A stretch of 64,000 nt of DNA, from the NCBI GenBank assembly GCA_964558465.1, contig CAZLEF010000030.1:11371-75370 (forward strand), read 5' to 3'. The DNA comes from JACJYC01 sp964558465. Lineage in GTDB: Bacteria > Bacteroidota > Bacteroidia > Chitinophagales > Saprospiraceae. This document shows positions 35,598 through 44,276 of this stretch, piece by piece (the stretch's first letter is position 1; the number at the start of each line of letters is the position of its first letter). The notes under the pieces were generated by a model, which made no database searches, had not been told where the DNA came from, and worked only from the letters and a program-made list of their open reading frames with translations. The position numbers and the translations under genes were made by a program.

Positions 35598-36367
35598 AAA
35601 TTGCACTTTTTTCCGACGTCCACGCCAACCTGCCGGCGCTTGAAGCCTGCCTCGCCGATATTGACCGCCGCCGGCCAGACGCTGTTTACTGCCTCGGCGA
35701 CCTTGTGGGCTACAATATCTGGCCCAATGAGGTGATCCGGGAAATTCGCCGCCGGAGTATCCCGACCATCGCCGGGAATTATGATTACGGCATTGGAAGA
35801 GCAAGCGACGATTGCGGCTGCGCATACAAAACCGACGAGGAAAGGGCCAACGGAGCCGTGTCCATTTCATTTACCAACCAAATCACCCAACCGGAAGAGC
35901 GGCATTATTTGCGCGCTCTTCCAGTCCATCTCCGCCTGGAGTTCCAGTTGAACAACGACAACCTGAACCTGCTGCTGGTGCATGGCAGCCCCCGCAAGAT
36001 CAATGAATACCTGTTTGAAGACCGGGAGGAAAAAAGCCTGCTGCGCATTCTCGAAGGCGCCGATGCCGACATTCTTTGTTTCGGGCATACGCACAAACCC
36101 TACCACCGGATACTGAACTCCGGAACGGACGATGCGCCCCACTACAGGCACGCCGTCAATACAGGCTCGGTTGGCAAGCCGAAAGACGGCGACCCCCGCG
36201 GCTGTTATGTGCTGCTCACATTGGATGAACACAGTTCCATTTTGGATAAAAACAGCGTCGCGGTGGAGTTTGTCCGTTTTGAATATGATGTGGAAAAGGC
36301 AGCAAAGGCTGTGGAGGATAGTCCGCTGCCGGATGCATACGCCAGGGCGCTCCGGGAGGCGAAATGA
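35594..36367 (+). CDS. Calcineurin-like metallophosphoesterase of the arsenic cluster
   Basis: About 257 residues from the ATG at 35594, which overlaps the acr3 stop (ATGA). The two-metal active site of the YfcE-like phosphoesterase family is complete: FSDVHANLPAL (D8, H10), CLGDLVGYN (D36), GNYDYGIG in place of GNHD, LLVHGSPRKIN and CFGHTHKPY. The N-Y-D variant keeps Asn and Asp and is seen in this subgroup. The substrate is unknown; the coupling to acr3 points to a part in arsenic handling, such as removing an arsenate or phosphate ester or a signalling nucleotide. It ends the ars operon; the next gene is 142 bp away. Confidence 0.87.
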   Translation: MKIALFSDVHANLPALEACLADIDRRRPDAVYCLGDLVGYNIWPNEVIREIRRRSIPTIAGNYDYGIGRASDDCGCAYKTDEERANGAVSISFTNQITQPEERHYLRALPVHLRLEFQLNNDNLNLLLVHGSPRKINEYLFEDREEKSLLRILEGADADILCFGHTHKPYHRILNSGTDDAPHYRHAVNTGSVGKPKDGDPRGCYVLLTLDEHSSILDKNSVAVEFVRFEYDVEKAAKAVEDSPLPDAYARALREAK

Positions 36368-36508
36368 ATTACGGCACTCCGCCAGGTCTTCCCGGTCCAG
36401 GGTCCTTTCTTCAGACAGTTAACGTGCGTTTTGGATAAGTATTCATTCTGCCGCTTAGGGTAATTTGCCACTTTTCACTAATTTGCGCCTAAAATCCAGC
36501 CGCCTGAT

Positions 36509-37363
36509 ATGCAGCCCATTTCCTTTTCTACCCTGATCTCCCCCCGTGATCTTGAGGCCAACCTCGCGAACCCAGGCTGGGTGGTCATCGACTGCCGCCA
36601 CGACCTGGCCGATCCGGAAGCGGGCGTCAGGGCATATTCATCAGGCCATATCCCCGGCGCCCGCTTTGCCCACCTCGACCGCGATCTCTCCGGCCCCGTT
36701 ATTCCCGGAAAAACCGGCCGCCATCCTCTACCGGAAATAGAACAGGTTGCCGCCCGATTTTCCCAGTGGGGCATCGGCCAAAATACGCAGGTAGTCGCCT
36801 ATGACGACAAAGCCGGCAGCATCGCGGCCCGCCTTTGGTGGATGTTGCGCTGGCTGGGCCACGACGCCGTCGCCGTGCTCGACGGAGGCTGGCAGGCCTG
36901 GACCTCGGCAGGGTTCCCGGCGACCGCCGACCTTCCGGCAGCGGCCCCCGCTCATTTCATACCCCAACCCCGCCCGGAATGGATTGCCGACGCCGGTCAG
37001 GTGGAACAATTGCGCCAAAACCAGGCCTTTTGCGTGTTGGACGCCCGCGCCCCGGAGCGCTTCAACGGTGAAGTGGAACCCATCGACCCGGTTGCCGGGC
37101 ATATACCCGGGGCCGTCAACGCACCCTTTTCGCTGAACCTGGAAAACGGGCGGTTCAAAGATCCGGAAATATTGAAAGCCCAATTCAAAGCCCTCATTGG
37201 CGATAAACCCGCTGAAAATACCGTCTTTTATTGTGGCTCCGGCGTTACAGCCTGCCACGATATCCTGGCCTTCGCCCACGCCGGCCTTGGCGATGCCCGC
37301 CTCTATCCCGGCTCCTGGAGTGAGTGGATCGCGGATGGAACCCGCCCCGTTGCTGAAAAGTAG
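36509..37363 (+). CDS. Two-domain sulfurtransferase (rhodanese/mercaptopyruvate type)
   Basis: A 284-residue protein with two rhodanese domains. The N-terminal one (1-135) is inactive as usual (VVIDCRHDLADPEAGVRAYS, GHIPGARFAHLDRDLSG). The C-terminal one has the catalytic loop YCGSGVTACH with Cys242. The CGSGVT form fits 3-mercaptopyruvate or thiosulfate sulfurtransferases. It moves sulfane sulfur to a thiol acceptor or cyanide in the cytoplasm. Spacing from the ars operon (142 bp) makes co-regulation uncertain. Confidence 0.92.
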   Translation: MQPISFSTLISPRDLEANLANPGWVVIDCRHDLADPEAGVRAYSSGHIPGARFAHLDRDLSGPVIPGKTGRHPLPEIEQVAARFSQWGIGQNTQVVAYDDKAGSIAARLWWMLRWLGHDAVAVLDGGWQAWTSAGFPATADLPAAAPAHFIPQPRPEWIADAGQVEQLRQNQAFCVLDARAPERFNGEVEPIDPVAGHIPGAVNAPFSLNLENGRFKDPEILKAQFKALIGDKPAENTVFYCGSGVTACHDILAFAHAGLGDARLYPGSWSEWIADGTRPVAEK

Positions 37364-37368
37364 GATCT

Positions 37369-37463
37369 GTTGATTTGTTGATACGTTGATACGAGGACTG
37401 CCATTTCAAATCAACAAATCAACAAATCAACAAATCAACAAATCAACAAATCAACAAATCAAC
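37369..37463. repeat. Octamer array with inverted leader copy
   Basis: Three units of GTTGATNN (37369-37392) followed, 15 bp later, by seven perfect copies of AAATCAAC (37408-37463), the reverse complement of GTTGATTT. The two parts can pair into a hairpin. The array ends 6 bp before the ATG of the oxidoreductase gene at 37470, so changes in copy number would alter the ribosome-binding region. Related arrays at 45876 and 57390 use the same GTTGAT word. Confidence 0.85.
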
Positions 37464-37469
37464 AACCTA

Positions 37470-38606
37470 ATGATCCCCCTAAGCTACTGGGAACGCGAAA
37501 CCTTCTTTAAAGACCTCGACGTCGTCGTCCTGGGCAGCGGCATAGTAGGATTGAGCGCGGCCCTGCGCCTGAAAGAACGCGAACCGCGCCTCCGGGTGAC
37601 CGTCGTGGAACGCGGCGTTCTGCCCCTGGGCGCCAGTACCCGAAATGCCGGATTTGCCTGCTTCGGAAGTGTTTCCGAATTGCTTGACGACCTGGAAGTT
37701 CACCCGGAAGACGCGGTTTTTCAACTGGTCGAAAGGCGTTTCAGGGGGCTCGAAAACCTGAAAAAATTGCTGGGGGAGGAAAATATCGGGTATGAACCGC
37801 TGGGCGGCTATGAATTGTTCCGGCTCGGTGAACAGACCCGCTTTGAAGCCTGTAAAGACGCTATCAGGCGCTTCAATGATCAACTCAAAGCAATTACCGG
37901 TCTTCAGGAAACCTATGAAGTCCTTGGAAAGGAGGGCCCTGATTTTGGCTTCAGAGACATGATCGGGATGATCCGGAACAAAGGCGAAGGACAACTGCAT
38001 ACGGGCAAAATGGTCAAAACCTTGCTGATAAAGGCGCAGGCGGCCGGAGTGGAAGTGATCAACGGATTGAACATCCGTTCCCTCCATACCGGCGGTGAAA
38101 AAGTAGTATTTGAAACCGACCTGGGCTGGACCTTCGAAGCCGGCGCCCTGATTCTGGCCGCCAACGGTTTTGCCCGGCGATTGATGCCGGAACTGGCAGT
38201 GAATCCGGCCCGCAATCAGGTGCTGATCACACATCCCATCCCGGAGCTGAAAATCCGGGGCAGTTTTCATTATGACCGCGGGTATTACTATTTCCGCGAC
38301 ATCGGCGGGCGCATCCTGTTGGGCGGCGGCCGCTGCCTCGATCCCGCAGGTGAAACTACGGATGAATTTGGCGCCACGTCACTCATCCAGGACGCGCTGA
38401 CCCGTCTGCTGGAAGAAATGATCCTGCCCGGTATTCCCTTCCGGATCGATACCTGGTGGAGCGGGATCATGGGGCTTGGCAATGAAAAAAAACCGGTGAT
38501 CAAAAAGATCGGAAAAAATAGTGTGGCAGCTGTGCGGCTCGGCGGGATGGGGGTGGCCATCGGTACGCTCGTAGGCGCCGACGCTGCTGATCTGCTGTTG
38601 GGCTGA
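37470..38606 (+). CDS. FAD-dependent oxidoreductase (DAO family)
   Basis: About 378 residues from the ATG at 37470; the longer frame from 37386 only translates the octamer array. The FAD-binding fold starts at once: VVVLGSGIVGLSAALRLKER (GxGxxG with acid at the end of strand 2, VVERG). The DAO-type features are TRNAGFACFGSVSELLDDLE after the first domain and a C-terminal GxGMG-like return (VAAVRLGGMGVAIGTLVG). It probably oxidises an amine or amino acid with FAD, as relatives do; substrate not determinable. It stands between two repeat-filled spacers. Confidence 0.86.
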   Translation: MIPLSYWERETFFKDLDVVVLGSGIVGLSAALRLKEREPRLRVTVVERGVLPLGASTRNAGFACFGSVSELLDDLEVHPEDAVFQLVERRFRGLENLKKLLGEENIGYEPLGGYELFRLGEQTRFEACKDAIRRFNDQLKAITGLQETYEVLGKEGPDFGFRDMIGMIRNKGEGQLHTGKMVKTLLIKAQAAGVEVINGLNIRSLHTGGEKVVFETDLGWTFEAGALILAANGFARRLMPELAVNPARNQVLITHPIPELKIRGSFHYDRGYYYFRDIGGRILLGGGRCLDPAGETTDEFGATSLIQDALTRLLEEMILPGIPFRIDTWWSGIMGLGNEKKPVIKKIGKNSVAAVRLGGMGVAIGTLVGADAADLLLG

Positions 38607-38650
38607 TTTATTTTTGCCGGTAGGTTATCCGTGCGACGGGGCAGTTTTTA

Positions 38651-38770
38651 TTGGTTTGGAATTGTTTGGAGTTGTTCGTTACCCCCAAACCATCCCAAAC
38701 CACCCCAAACCATCCCAAACCACCCCAAACCACCCCAAACCACCCCAAACCACCCCAAACCACCCCAACC
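38651..38770. repeat. Decamer array (CACCCCAAAC) with inverted partner
   Basis: Nine 10-bp units, consensus CA(C/T)CCCAAAC, fill 38681-38770. Just upstream GGTTTGGAATTGTTTGGAG (38653-38671) is their rough complement, so a hairpin can form. The remaining spacer to 38892 shows no gene. Confidence 0.85.
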
Positions 38771-38892
38771 AACAAAAATTCCGCACCCAATAATTTTCCC
38801 CATTTTTTTCAGGCCAAACAGGAAAAAACCTGCAACTTTTCCGTCTATATAAGGTCTTTGTCTAAAATTTAACTTCCTAAAACAAGTGCCTT

Positions 38893-40248
38893 ATGAAGAA
38901 ATTTACCCTTATGCTGTTAGGGTTGGCATTATTTGCCGCCCATTTTTCGGTCCAGGCGCAAGAAAAAAGCACCGGCGGCCAGATCACCATCGTTAAAAAA
39001 GTGACCGGCGACGACGGCGACGTTACGGTGATCAAAAAGAAACTGACGGAAGGAGAAACCGTGATCCAGGACCTGAAAAACCTGGAAGACCTGAAAGGGG
39101 AAAATGTTGAGGTCCATATTCTGAATGAAGCAGGGGAAGAGATCGAGTTGGACGGCGGCGAAACCATTTTATACATCCGCAAAGCGAAGGAAGACCTTCA
39201 GGAGATGAAAGCGGAAATGGAAAAAATGGATGGCGAACTGAAAAAGGTCCGCATTTTTATGCATGGCGACCATGCCATGGGTGAAAAAATGAAAGAGTTC
39301 CACGGGGTTAAAAAAATGGGTGAACGCCCAATCCTGGGGATCTACCCCGCTGAAAGCGCCGAGGGCGCAGGGATTACCATTGGCAGCCTCGTATCCGAGG
39401 GCGGCGCCCAGGCGGCTGGTTTGTCGGGCGGCGATCTCATTACAATGGTTGACGGCCAATCCGTGACCAAAACTTACGATCTCCAGTCTGTTTTGAGCAA
39501 ACACAAGGTCGGGGATGCCGTAAAAGTGAATTATATCCGCAACGGCCAGCCTGGCGAAACGACCGTTACCCTGACCCGCTCTTCCGACAACTTCAACTTT
39601 AACTTCGAACGCGATCCATGCAAAGTATTTATCGGTATTTATTGCGGCGGACATGGCGATGAAGGCCAGGGCGTCCGGGTGAGCGGCATCATCGACAATA
39701 CGGCAGCCGCCAAATACGGGGTACAAGCCAACGATATTATCCTGTCGATGGACGATGTTCCGACCAATACTTACAACGAACTGTTGCGCGAACGGAACAA
39801 ACATCAGTCCGGCGATTGGTTTACCCTGAGCATCCTCCGCAACGGGCAGCGGATGGAGGTGGACGCCCAGTTCAACCCCTGCGAAAAAACTGCTGAAGTG
39901 GTCGAACCGGTAGAAGAAGCCGTCGTGGTAGAAGAAGTGGTGGAAGAACAGATCGCCGAACCGAAAGTACAACCCGATTTCCAACTTGAGCCGGAAACCT
40001 GGAACCTGTACCCGAATCCGACTTTCGGCAGAATGCAACTGGAGTTCCAGGCAGAACCACTGCCCACCACCATCCGTATCCAGGATGTATCCGGCAAATT
40101 GGTCTTTAATCAGACTCTCAACCAGTTCAATGGTTATTACAACGAGGCCATCGACCTGAGCCGTGCCGTGCCGGGCCAATACCTCTTGTCCGTCCAGCAG
40201 GGCGACAAGATCAAAACGGAAAAAATTGTCCTGATGCCACGGGCCTGA
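38893..40248 (+). CDS. Secreted protein with two PDZ domains and T9SS tail
   Basis: A 451-residue exported protein. Signal peptide to SVQAQ. A charged, helical N-terminal region (about 30-150, Lys/Glu rich) is followed by two PDZ domains: LGIYPAESAEGAGITIGSLV with AAGLSGGDLITMVDGQ, and a second starting near FIGIYCGG with KYGVQANDIILSMDDVP. After an acidic, valine/glutamate-rich linker comes the type A T9SS sorting domain: WNLYPNPTFGRMQLEF, IRIQDVSGKLVF and GQYLLSVQQGDKIKTEKIV. No protease domain is present, so the PDZ domains probably bind peptides or other secreted proteins. It should be carried over the outer membrane by T9SS and attached to the surface. Confidence 0.88.
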   Translation: MKKFTLMLLGLALFAAHFSVQAQEKSTGGQITIVKKVTGDDGDVTVIKKKLTEGETVIQDLKNLEDLKGENVEVHILNEAGEEIELDGGETILYIRKAKEDLQEMKAEMEKMDGELKKVRIFMHGDHAMGEKMKEFHGVKKMGERPILGIYPAESAEGAGITIGSLVSEGGAQAAGLSGGDLITMVDGQSVTKTYDLQSVLSKHKVGDAVKVNYIRNGQPGETTVTLTRSSDNFNFNFERDPCKVFIGIYCGGHGDEGQGVRVSGIIDNTAAAKYGVQANDIILSMDDVPTNTYNELLRERNKHQSGDWFTLSILRNGQRMEVDAQFNPCEKTAEVVEPVEEAVVVEEVVEEQIAEPKVQPDFQLEPETWNLYPNPTFGRMQLEFQAEPLPTTIRIQDVSGKLVFNQTLNQFNGYYNEAIDLSRAVPGQYLLSVQQGDKIKTEKIVLMPRA

Positions 40249-40288
40249 TCCCGATATAGCAGAATCAAGGCTCTAATCCAAAGGCTCC

Positions 40289-40412
40289 GGAGACTTGGAG
40301 ACCAGGAGACCAGGAGACTTGGAGAGGGGGTGACGGCATTGCGTTCACCCCCTCCCAAAGTCACCCCCTCTCCAAGTCCCCCCCTCTCCAAGTCTCCCCC
40401 CCCCAAAGTCTC
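40289..40412. repeat. Long inverted repeat of GGAGACCA/GGAGACTT units
   Basis: Left half: octamers GGAGACTT, GGAGACCA, GGAGACCA, GGAGACTT (40289-40320) then GGAGAGGGGGTGA. Right half: several copies of the complement. The best arms, GACTTGGAGAGGGGGTGA (40316-40333) and its exact complement (40361-40378), are 18 bp without mismatch. No coding sequence lies here. Confidence 0.88.
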
Positions 40413-40463
40413 CTCAGATCGGACATAGTCGAAGTTTCTCACCGGCCAAACACGGAAAACCCG

Positions 40464-40471
40464 TACCTTTG
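40464..40471 (+). promoter_or_regulatory. Probable -7 element of the DUF4956-CotH operon
   Basis: TACCTTTG fits TAnnTTTG, 21 bp before the ATG at 40492. The -33 box is not convincing. Confidence 0.45.
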
Positions 40472-40491
40472 CTCCCGTTTAAGCCATCGAC

Positions 40492-41181
40492 ATGAATATC
40501 TTAGAAAAACTGCAGGAAAAATATATCCAGGAATTTGCCGACAATGTGCCGTTCGACGAATTTTTACTCAATATTCTGGTAACCGCTCTATTGGTCAGTG
40601 TTTTGCGTTGGTTTTATGTCAGGTACGGTTATTCGGAAGCCGGCCGCCGCCGTTTTTCCAACAATTTTCTGCCCCTGGCGTTGGGTACGCTGCTCATCAT
40701 CATGATCGTAAAATCCTCCATCGCCTTGTCGCTGGGCCTGGTCGGCGCCTTGTCGATTGTCCGGTACCGAGCCGCGATCAAGGACCCCGAAGAACTGACC
40801 TATCTGTTCATCGCCATCGGCATCGGCCTGGCCGGCGGCGCCAACCAACCGGTGCTGTCTGTCGTCGCCTTTGCTTTTATTATCAGTATACTTTACATAG
40901 GAAAACGGTGGGCCGGTAAAAAAGCCGCCATCAATGACAACCGCATGTTGTTGCATATTCACACCGACAAAGAAGACTTGCAGCAAATTTCAGGGCTCCT
41001 GACGTCCATCCTGCCGTATGCTGAATTGCGCCGGATGGATACGCTGAGGCCGGGTCTGAAGCTTTCATTCATCTGCCAGGCCGACAACCTGGAGCAAATC
41101 GCACGCCTGAAAGAGGCGCTCGGTAATTTATCGCCTCAAACCCAAATTTCCATTGTTGAACAAGTTGACCTGGCGATATGA
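40492..41181 (+). CDS. DUF4956 membrane protein
   Basis: A 229-residue inner-membrane protein of the DUF4956 family. Four hydrophobic helices lie in residues 20-145 (NILVTALLVSVLRWFYV, then FLPLALGTLLIIMIVKSSIA, LVGALSIVRYRAAIKDPEEL and VVAFAFIISILYIGKRW). The family's most conserved stretch is SIVRYRAAIKDPEELTYLF. A small cytoplasmic domain follows. DUF4956 proteins are often found with CotH-like and VTC-type (polyphosphate polymerase) proteins; here only CotH is present, overlapping by 4 bp (ATGA). Biochemical role unknown. Confidence 0.88.
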   Translation: MNILEKLQEKYIQEFADNVPFDEFLLNILVTALLVSVLRWFYVRYGYSEAGRRRFSNNFLPLALGTLLIIMIVKSSIALSLGLVGALSIVRYRAAIKDPEELTYLFIAIGIGLAGGANQPVLSVVAFAFIISILYIGKRWAGKKAAINDNRMLLHIHTDKEDLQQISGLLTSILPYAELRRMDTLRPGLKLSFICQADNLEQIARLKEALGNLSPQTQISIVEQVDLAI

Positions 41182-44159
41182 TCCTGAGTGAAAAAAAATC
41201 AATCCGTTTTGGCGCGTTGCCGGCCAATATTCCTGTAATCCTTTTTTTTATTTTATTTGCGGTTGTCGGTATTGCATTGATCAACCGGGGAATTCACGCT
41301 GAAAAACCGGATGCGGACAGCGCAGTTGTCCTGGACGCCGAATCCAGGTTTCCGGGTGTAAACCACGAGCGGTACAGCAATGAAAATGCGCATTCAGGCA
41401 GCTATTCCTACCGGTTGCCCGGCGAAGGCAGAGGCGCCCAGTACGGATGGTCCTATACCATGGAAAACCTCGTCCCCGGGGAAGTTTACCGGGTTTCGGT
41501 CTGGCGGCTCGGCAATAATATGAACGAGGGCAAACTGGCGGTCAACTCCGCAGGCGGCGGCCCGCTTTATCATGAAACCGGGCAAAAAACCGGCCCGGAC
41601 GACCGGGGCTGGGAAAAACTGGAACTGGTGTTTCATATTCCCTTCCACAACCCGCCCACCTCCCTGAAAGCCTACGTTTATTCCAATGGGTATTATCCCG
41701 TATTTTTTGACGACCTCGCCGTTGAAAAAGTGGATCTATGGTCGGAAGCCAGTTTTAAACCATCGGTCATCGGCCTGACCGTCAAAAGCAACGCCCTCGA
41801 AAAACTCCGGGAAAAACGGGAAGAAGCCCTCCAGGCGGGAATCCTGGAAGCCGAAGATGATGACTGGGTGAACGCCGACCTGACGGATTCCTCCGGCCAG
41901 GTGATCCCGGTGGAGATCCGCCTCAAGGGCGACTGGCTCGACCACCTCAGCACCAACAAATGGTCGTTCAGGGTCAAAGTGCGCGATCCCTACAACTGGC
42001 GCCGCCTCAAAACTTTTTCGCTGCACACGCCGGTAGCCCGGTATTACCTGCACGAATGGCTGTTGCACCAACTTTGGGAAAAAGAGGACGTGCTCACCAC
42101 CCGCTACGATTTTGTAGAACTCCAACTCAACGGCAAATCACTGGGCATCTATGCTTACGAGGAACATTTTGAAAAACAATTGGTAGAATCCCGCCGCCGC
42201 AGGGAAGGGCCGATCCTCAAATTTTCTGAAACGGCCATGTGGTCAGCCATTCGCCGCCAATTGGAAGACCCCGGTTACGTGCGGACGGGCGCCACCCATT
42301 CATCAATGGACTCGGACAACGCCCCCGCCCAGGCTTTCGGAGAGGATAACCTGCTTGCCGACCCCACCCTTGCGGCCAACTGGCGGGAAGGCCTCAAAAA
42401 TATGGAAGCCTTCCGGAAAGGGGATCTGCCGCCCGGCAAGGTATTCGACCTGGAGCGCCTGGCTAAATTTTACGCCATTGCAGACGTCTTCAACGCCTAC
42501 CACGGCCTGGCCTGGCACAATCAGCGGTTTTATTACAACCCGGTTACCCAGTTGCTCGAACCCATCGGGTTTGACGGGTTTGGCAGCCCGCCGACCAAAC
42601 AATTCGGTTTTTTGGGGGAAGGCGGTCTGAATCCATTTTACCTCGAACAAAATACCGTTTTTGCCGGTCTTGCGCAGGACAGCGCATTTATGGAACACTA
42701 TGTCCGGGAACTGGCCCGCCTCAGCGCCCCGCATTACTTCGACCGGTTTATCGATGAAATGAGGGCCGGCTGGACACCTCGCCTGGAGTGGATCCGCCTG
42801 GAATGGCCCGGGTATAATCCCACCTTGAGCGAGATCAGGGAACAGGTGGGTTATCTGCATTCCCTGCTGCTGCCTTTTCCGGGCGAAAGCCTGCGAATCT
42901 ACCGGCAGGGCGGCGATATCAACCATCCGGTGGTGGCCGTATCCAACCGGCATACCTTGCCGCTAAAGGTAGTGGGTTACGGCAATTCCGCCCAAAAGAT
43001 CAGCGGACGACTGGAAAACCCTGTTCTGCTGCCCGCCGGCGCCCCCCGCCGGTTTCGTATGCGCCTCAAACGGGACAGTATGATCCGTGATTTTGCTACC
43101 CTGCGTTTCCTCGAAGAAGGAGCGTTGCAACAAAGTATACCTCAGTTTACGAAAATCACCTTGAAGGGACCGGCTAAATTCCTGTTTTTTCAGCCGCTGG
43201 GCATGGACACCCTGATGTCGGCCCCGGTTATTCCCGCCCCAATCCCGGAAGGCATAGCGTTATCACCCACCCTTTTTGCCAACGCGCAGTTGAAACCCGG
43301 CGGCCCATACCTGGTGAATGACCGGCAGATCGATTTTCCGCCGGGAAAATATACCGTTCGGGAGGACCTGATCATCCCGCCGGGCTACGTTGTCCGGTTC
43401 GCCGCAGGTGTCCACCTCGACCTGGTAAACGGCGCCGCCTTTATCAGCCGTTCGCCGGTGGAGTTGCTGGGCGAAACGGATAACCCAGTGGTGATCCGGT
43501 CCTCCGACGGGACGGGCAGCGGCTTTACGGTGCTCGAAGCCGGCCGCGCTTCGGTATTGAAAAATACGGTATTCGATCGGCTCAATACCTTGAAAAAAGG
43601 AGATTGGGAACTCACCGGCGCTGTGACCTTTTATGGTTCGGCGGTGAAAATGGAGGGCTGCGTATTCAAAAATAACTTCTGCGAAGATGCGCTCAACATC
43701 ATTCGGGGTGAATTCACGGTGGAAAATTGCGCCTTCCTCCAAACCTGGGGCGACGCTTTTGACGCCGATTTTTGCAGGGGGGAAGTCCGGCGGTCTGTGT
43801 TCCGGAATACCGTTAACGACGGCATGGATTTTTCCGGCTCTGTGGTCAATGTGTGGGATTGCAAACTGGATCATAACGGCGACAAAGGCGTCAGCGTAGG
43901 TGAGGAAAGCGATGTGCATATTTTTAATACCGAATTTGCTTTTGCGCCGATCGCCGTGGCCTCCAAAGACCTGTCGATGGCTTACCTGTCCAATGTCCGG
44001 ATCTCCGATTGCGACCAGGGTTTTGCCGCTTACCAGAAAAAGCCGGAATTTGGCGGCGCGGATATGTTGGTGGAAAGTTATACCGCATCACGGGTCCGGC
44101 GTTTATACCAGGCTGCTGAGGGCAGTTCGGTGCAATTTAAAGCCGGGGATGGGTTGTAG
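41178..44159 (+). CDS. CotH kinase family protein with C-terminal beta-helix
   Basis: A 993-residue membrane-anchored protein. A single N-terminal helix (IPVILFFILFAVVGIALI) leads to a periplasmic or surface portion. Residues about 230-560 are the CotH protein kinase-like domain: VEIRLKGDWLDHL, LHEWLLHQLWEKEDVLTTRY, DFVELQLNGKSLGIYAYEEH and, in the C-lobe, ADVFNAYHGLAWHNQRFYYN with FDGFGSP. Such domains in spore-coat CotH phosphorylate Ser residues. The last third, about 750-980, looks like a right-handed beta-helix (repeats such as NCAFLQTWGDAFDADFC and WDCKLDHNGDKGVSVG). Translation is coupled to DUF4956 (4-bp overlap). What it modifies is unknown. Confidence 0.85.
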   Translation: MILSEKKSIRFGALPANIPVILFFILFAVVGIALINRGIHAEKPDADSAVVLDAESRFPGVNHERYSNENAHSGSYSYRLPGEGRGAQYGWSYTMENLVPGEVYRVSVWRLGNNMNEGKLAVNSAGGGPLYHETGQKTGPDDRGWEKLELVFHIPFHNPPTSLKAYVYSNGYYPVFFDDLAVEKVDLWSEASFKPSVIGLTVKSNALEKLREKREEALQAGILEAEDDDWVNADLTDSSGQVIPVEIRLKGDWLDHLSTNKWSFRVKVRDPYNWRRLKTFSLHTPVARYYLHEWLLHQLWEKEDVLTTRYDFVELQLNGKSLGIYAYEEHFEKQLVESRRRREGPILKFSETAMWSAIRRQLEDPGYVRTGATHSSMDSDNAPAQAFGEDNLLADPTLAANWREGLKNMEAFRKGDLPPGKVFDLERLAKFYAIADVFNAYHGLAWHNQRFYYNPVTQLLEPIGFDGFGSPPTKQFGFLGEGGLNPFYLEQNTVFAGLAQDSAFMEHYVRELARLSAPHYFDRFIDEMRAGWTPRLEWIRLEWPGYNPTLSEIREQVGYLHSLLLPFPGESLRIYRQGGDINHPVVAVSNRHTLPLKVVGYGNSAQKISGRLENPVLLPAGAPRRFRMRLKRDSMIRDFATLRFLEEGALQQSIPQFTKITLKGPAKFLFFQPLGMDTLMSAPVIPAPIPEGIALSPTLFANAQLKPGGPYLVNDRQIDFPPGKYTVREDLIIPPGYVVRFAAGVHLDLVNGAAFISRSPVELLGETDNPVVIRSSDGTGSGFTVLEAGRASVLKNTVFDRLNTLKKGDWELTGAVTFYGSAVKMEGCVFKNNFCEDALNIIRGEFTVENCAFLQTWGDAFDADFCRGEVRRSVFRNTVNDGMDFSGSVVNVWDCKLDHNGDKGVSVGEESDVHIFNTEFAFAPIAVASKDLSMAYLSNVRISDCDQGFAAYQKKPEFGGADMLVESYTASRVRRLYQAAEGSSVQFKAGDGL

Positions 44160-44276
44160 GGGTTTTGGATGGTTTATGGTTGTTTATTATTGTTTGTGGG
44201 TTGTTGACGGCCGTTAACAGCAATCCCAAAGGGATGCCTTTGGCATGAACCGCAATAAACCACAATAAACTATAAT
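44160..44276. repeat. Inverted short-repeat spacer
   Basis: The spacer between the converging CotH and DUF1343 genes starts with GGTTTATGGTTGTTTATTATTG and ends with AATAAACCACAATAAACTATAA, which are rough complements. Between them sit ATCCCAAAGGGAT and ATGCCTTTGGCAT, two small palindromes. This could end transcription in both directions. Confidence 0.6.

Noticed and set aside
37408..37463. CRISPR array
   Set aside because: Units are 8 bp, perfectly contiguous and without spacers; no cas genes are present.
38631..38872. Proline/asparagine-rich ORFs over the CACCCCAAAC array
   Set aside because: Direct translation of a 10-bp tandem repeat in several frames; not a gene.
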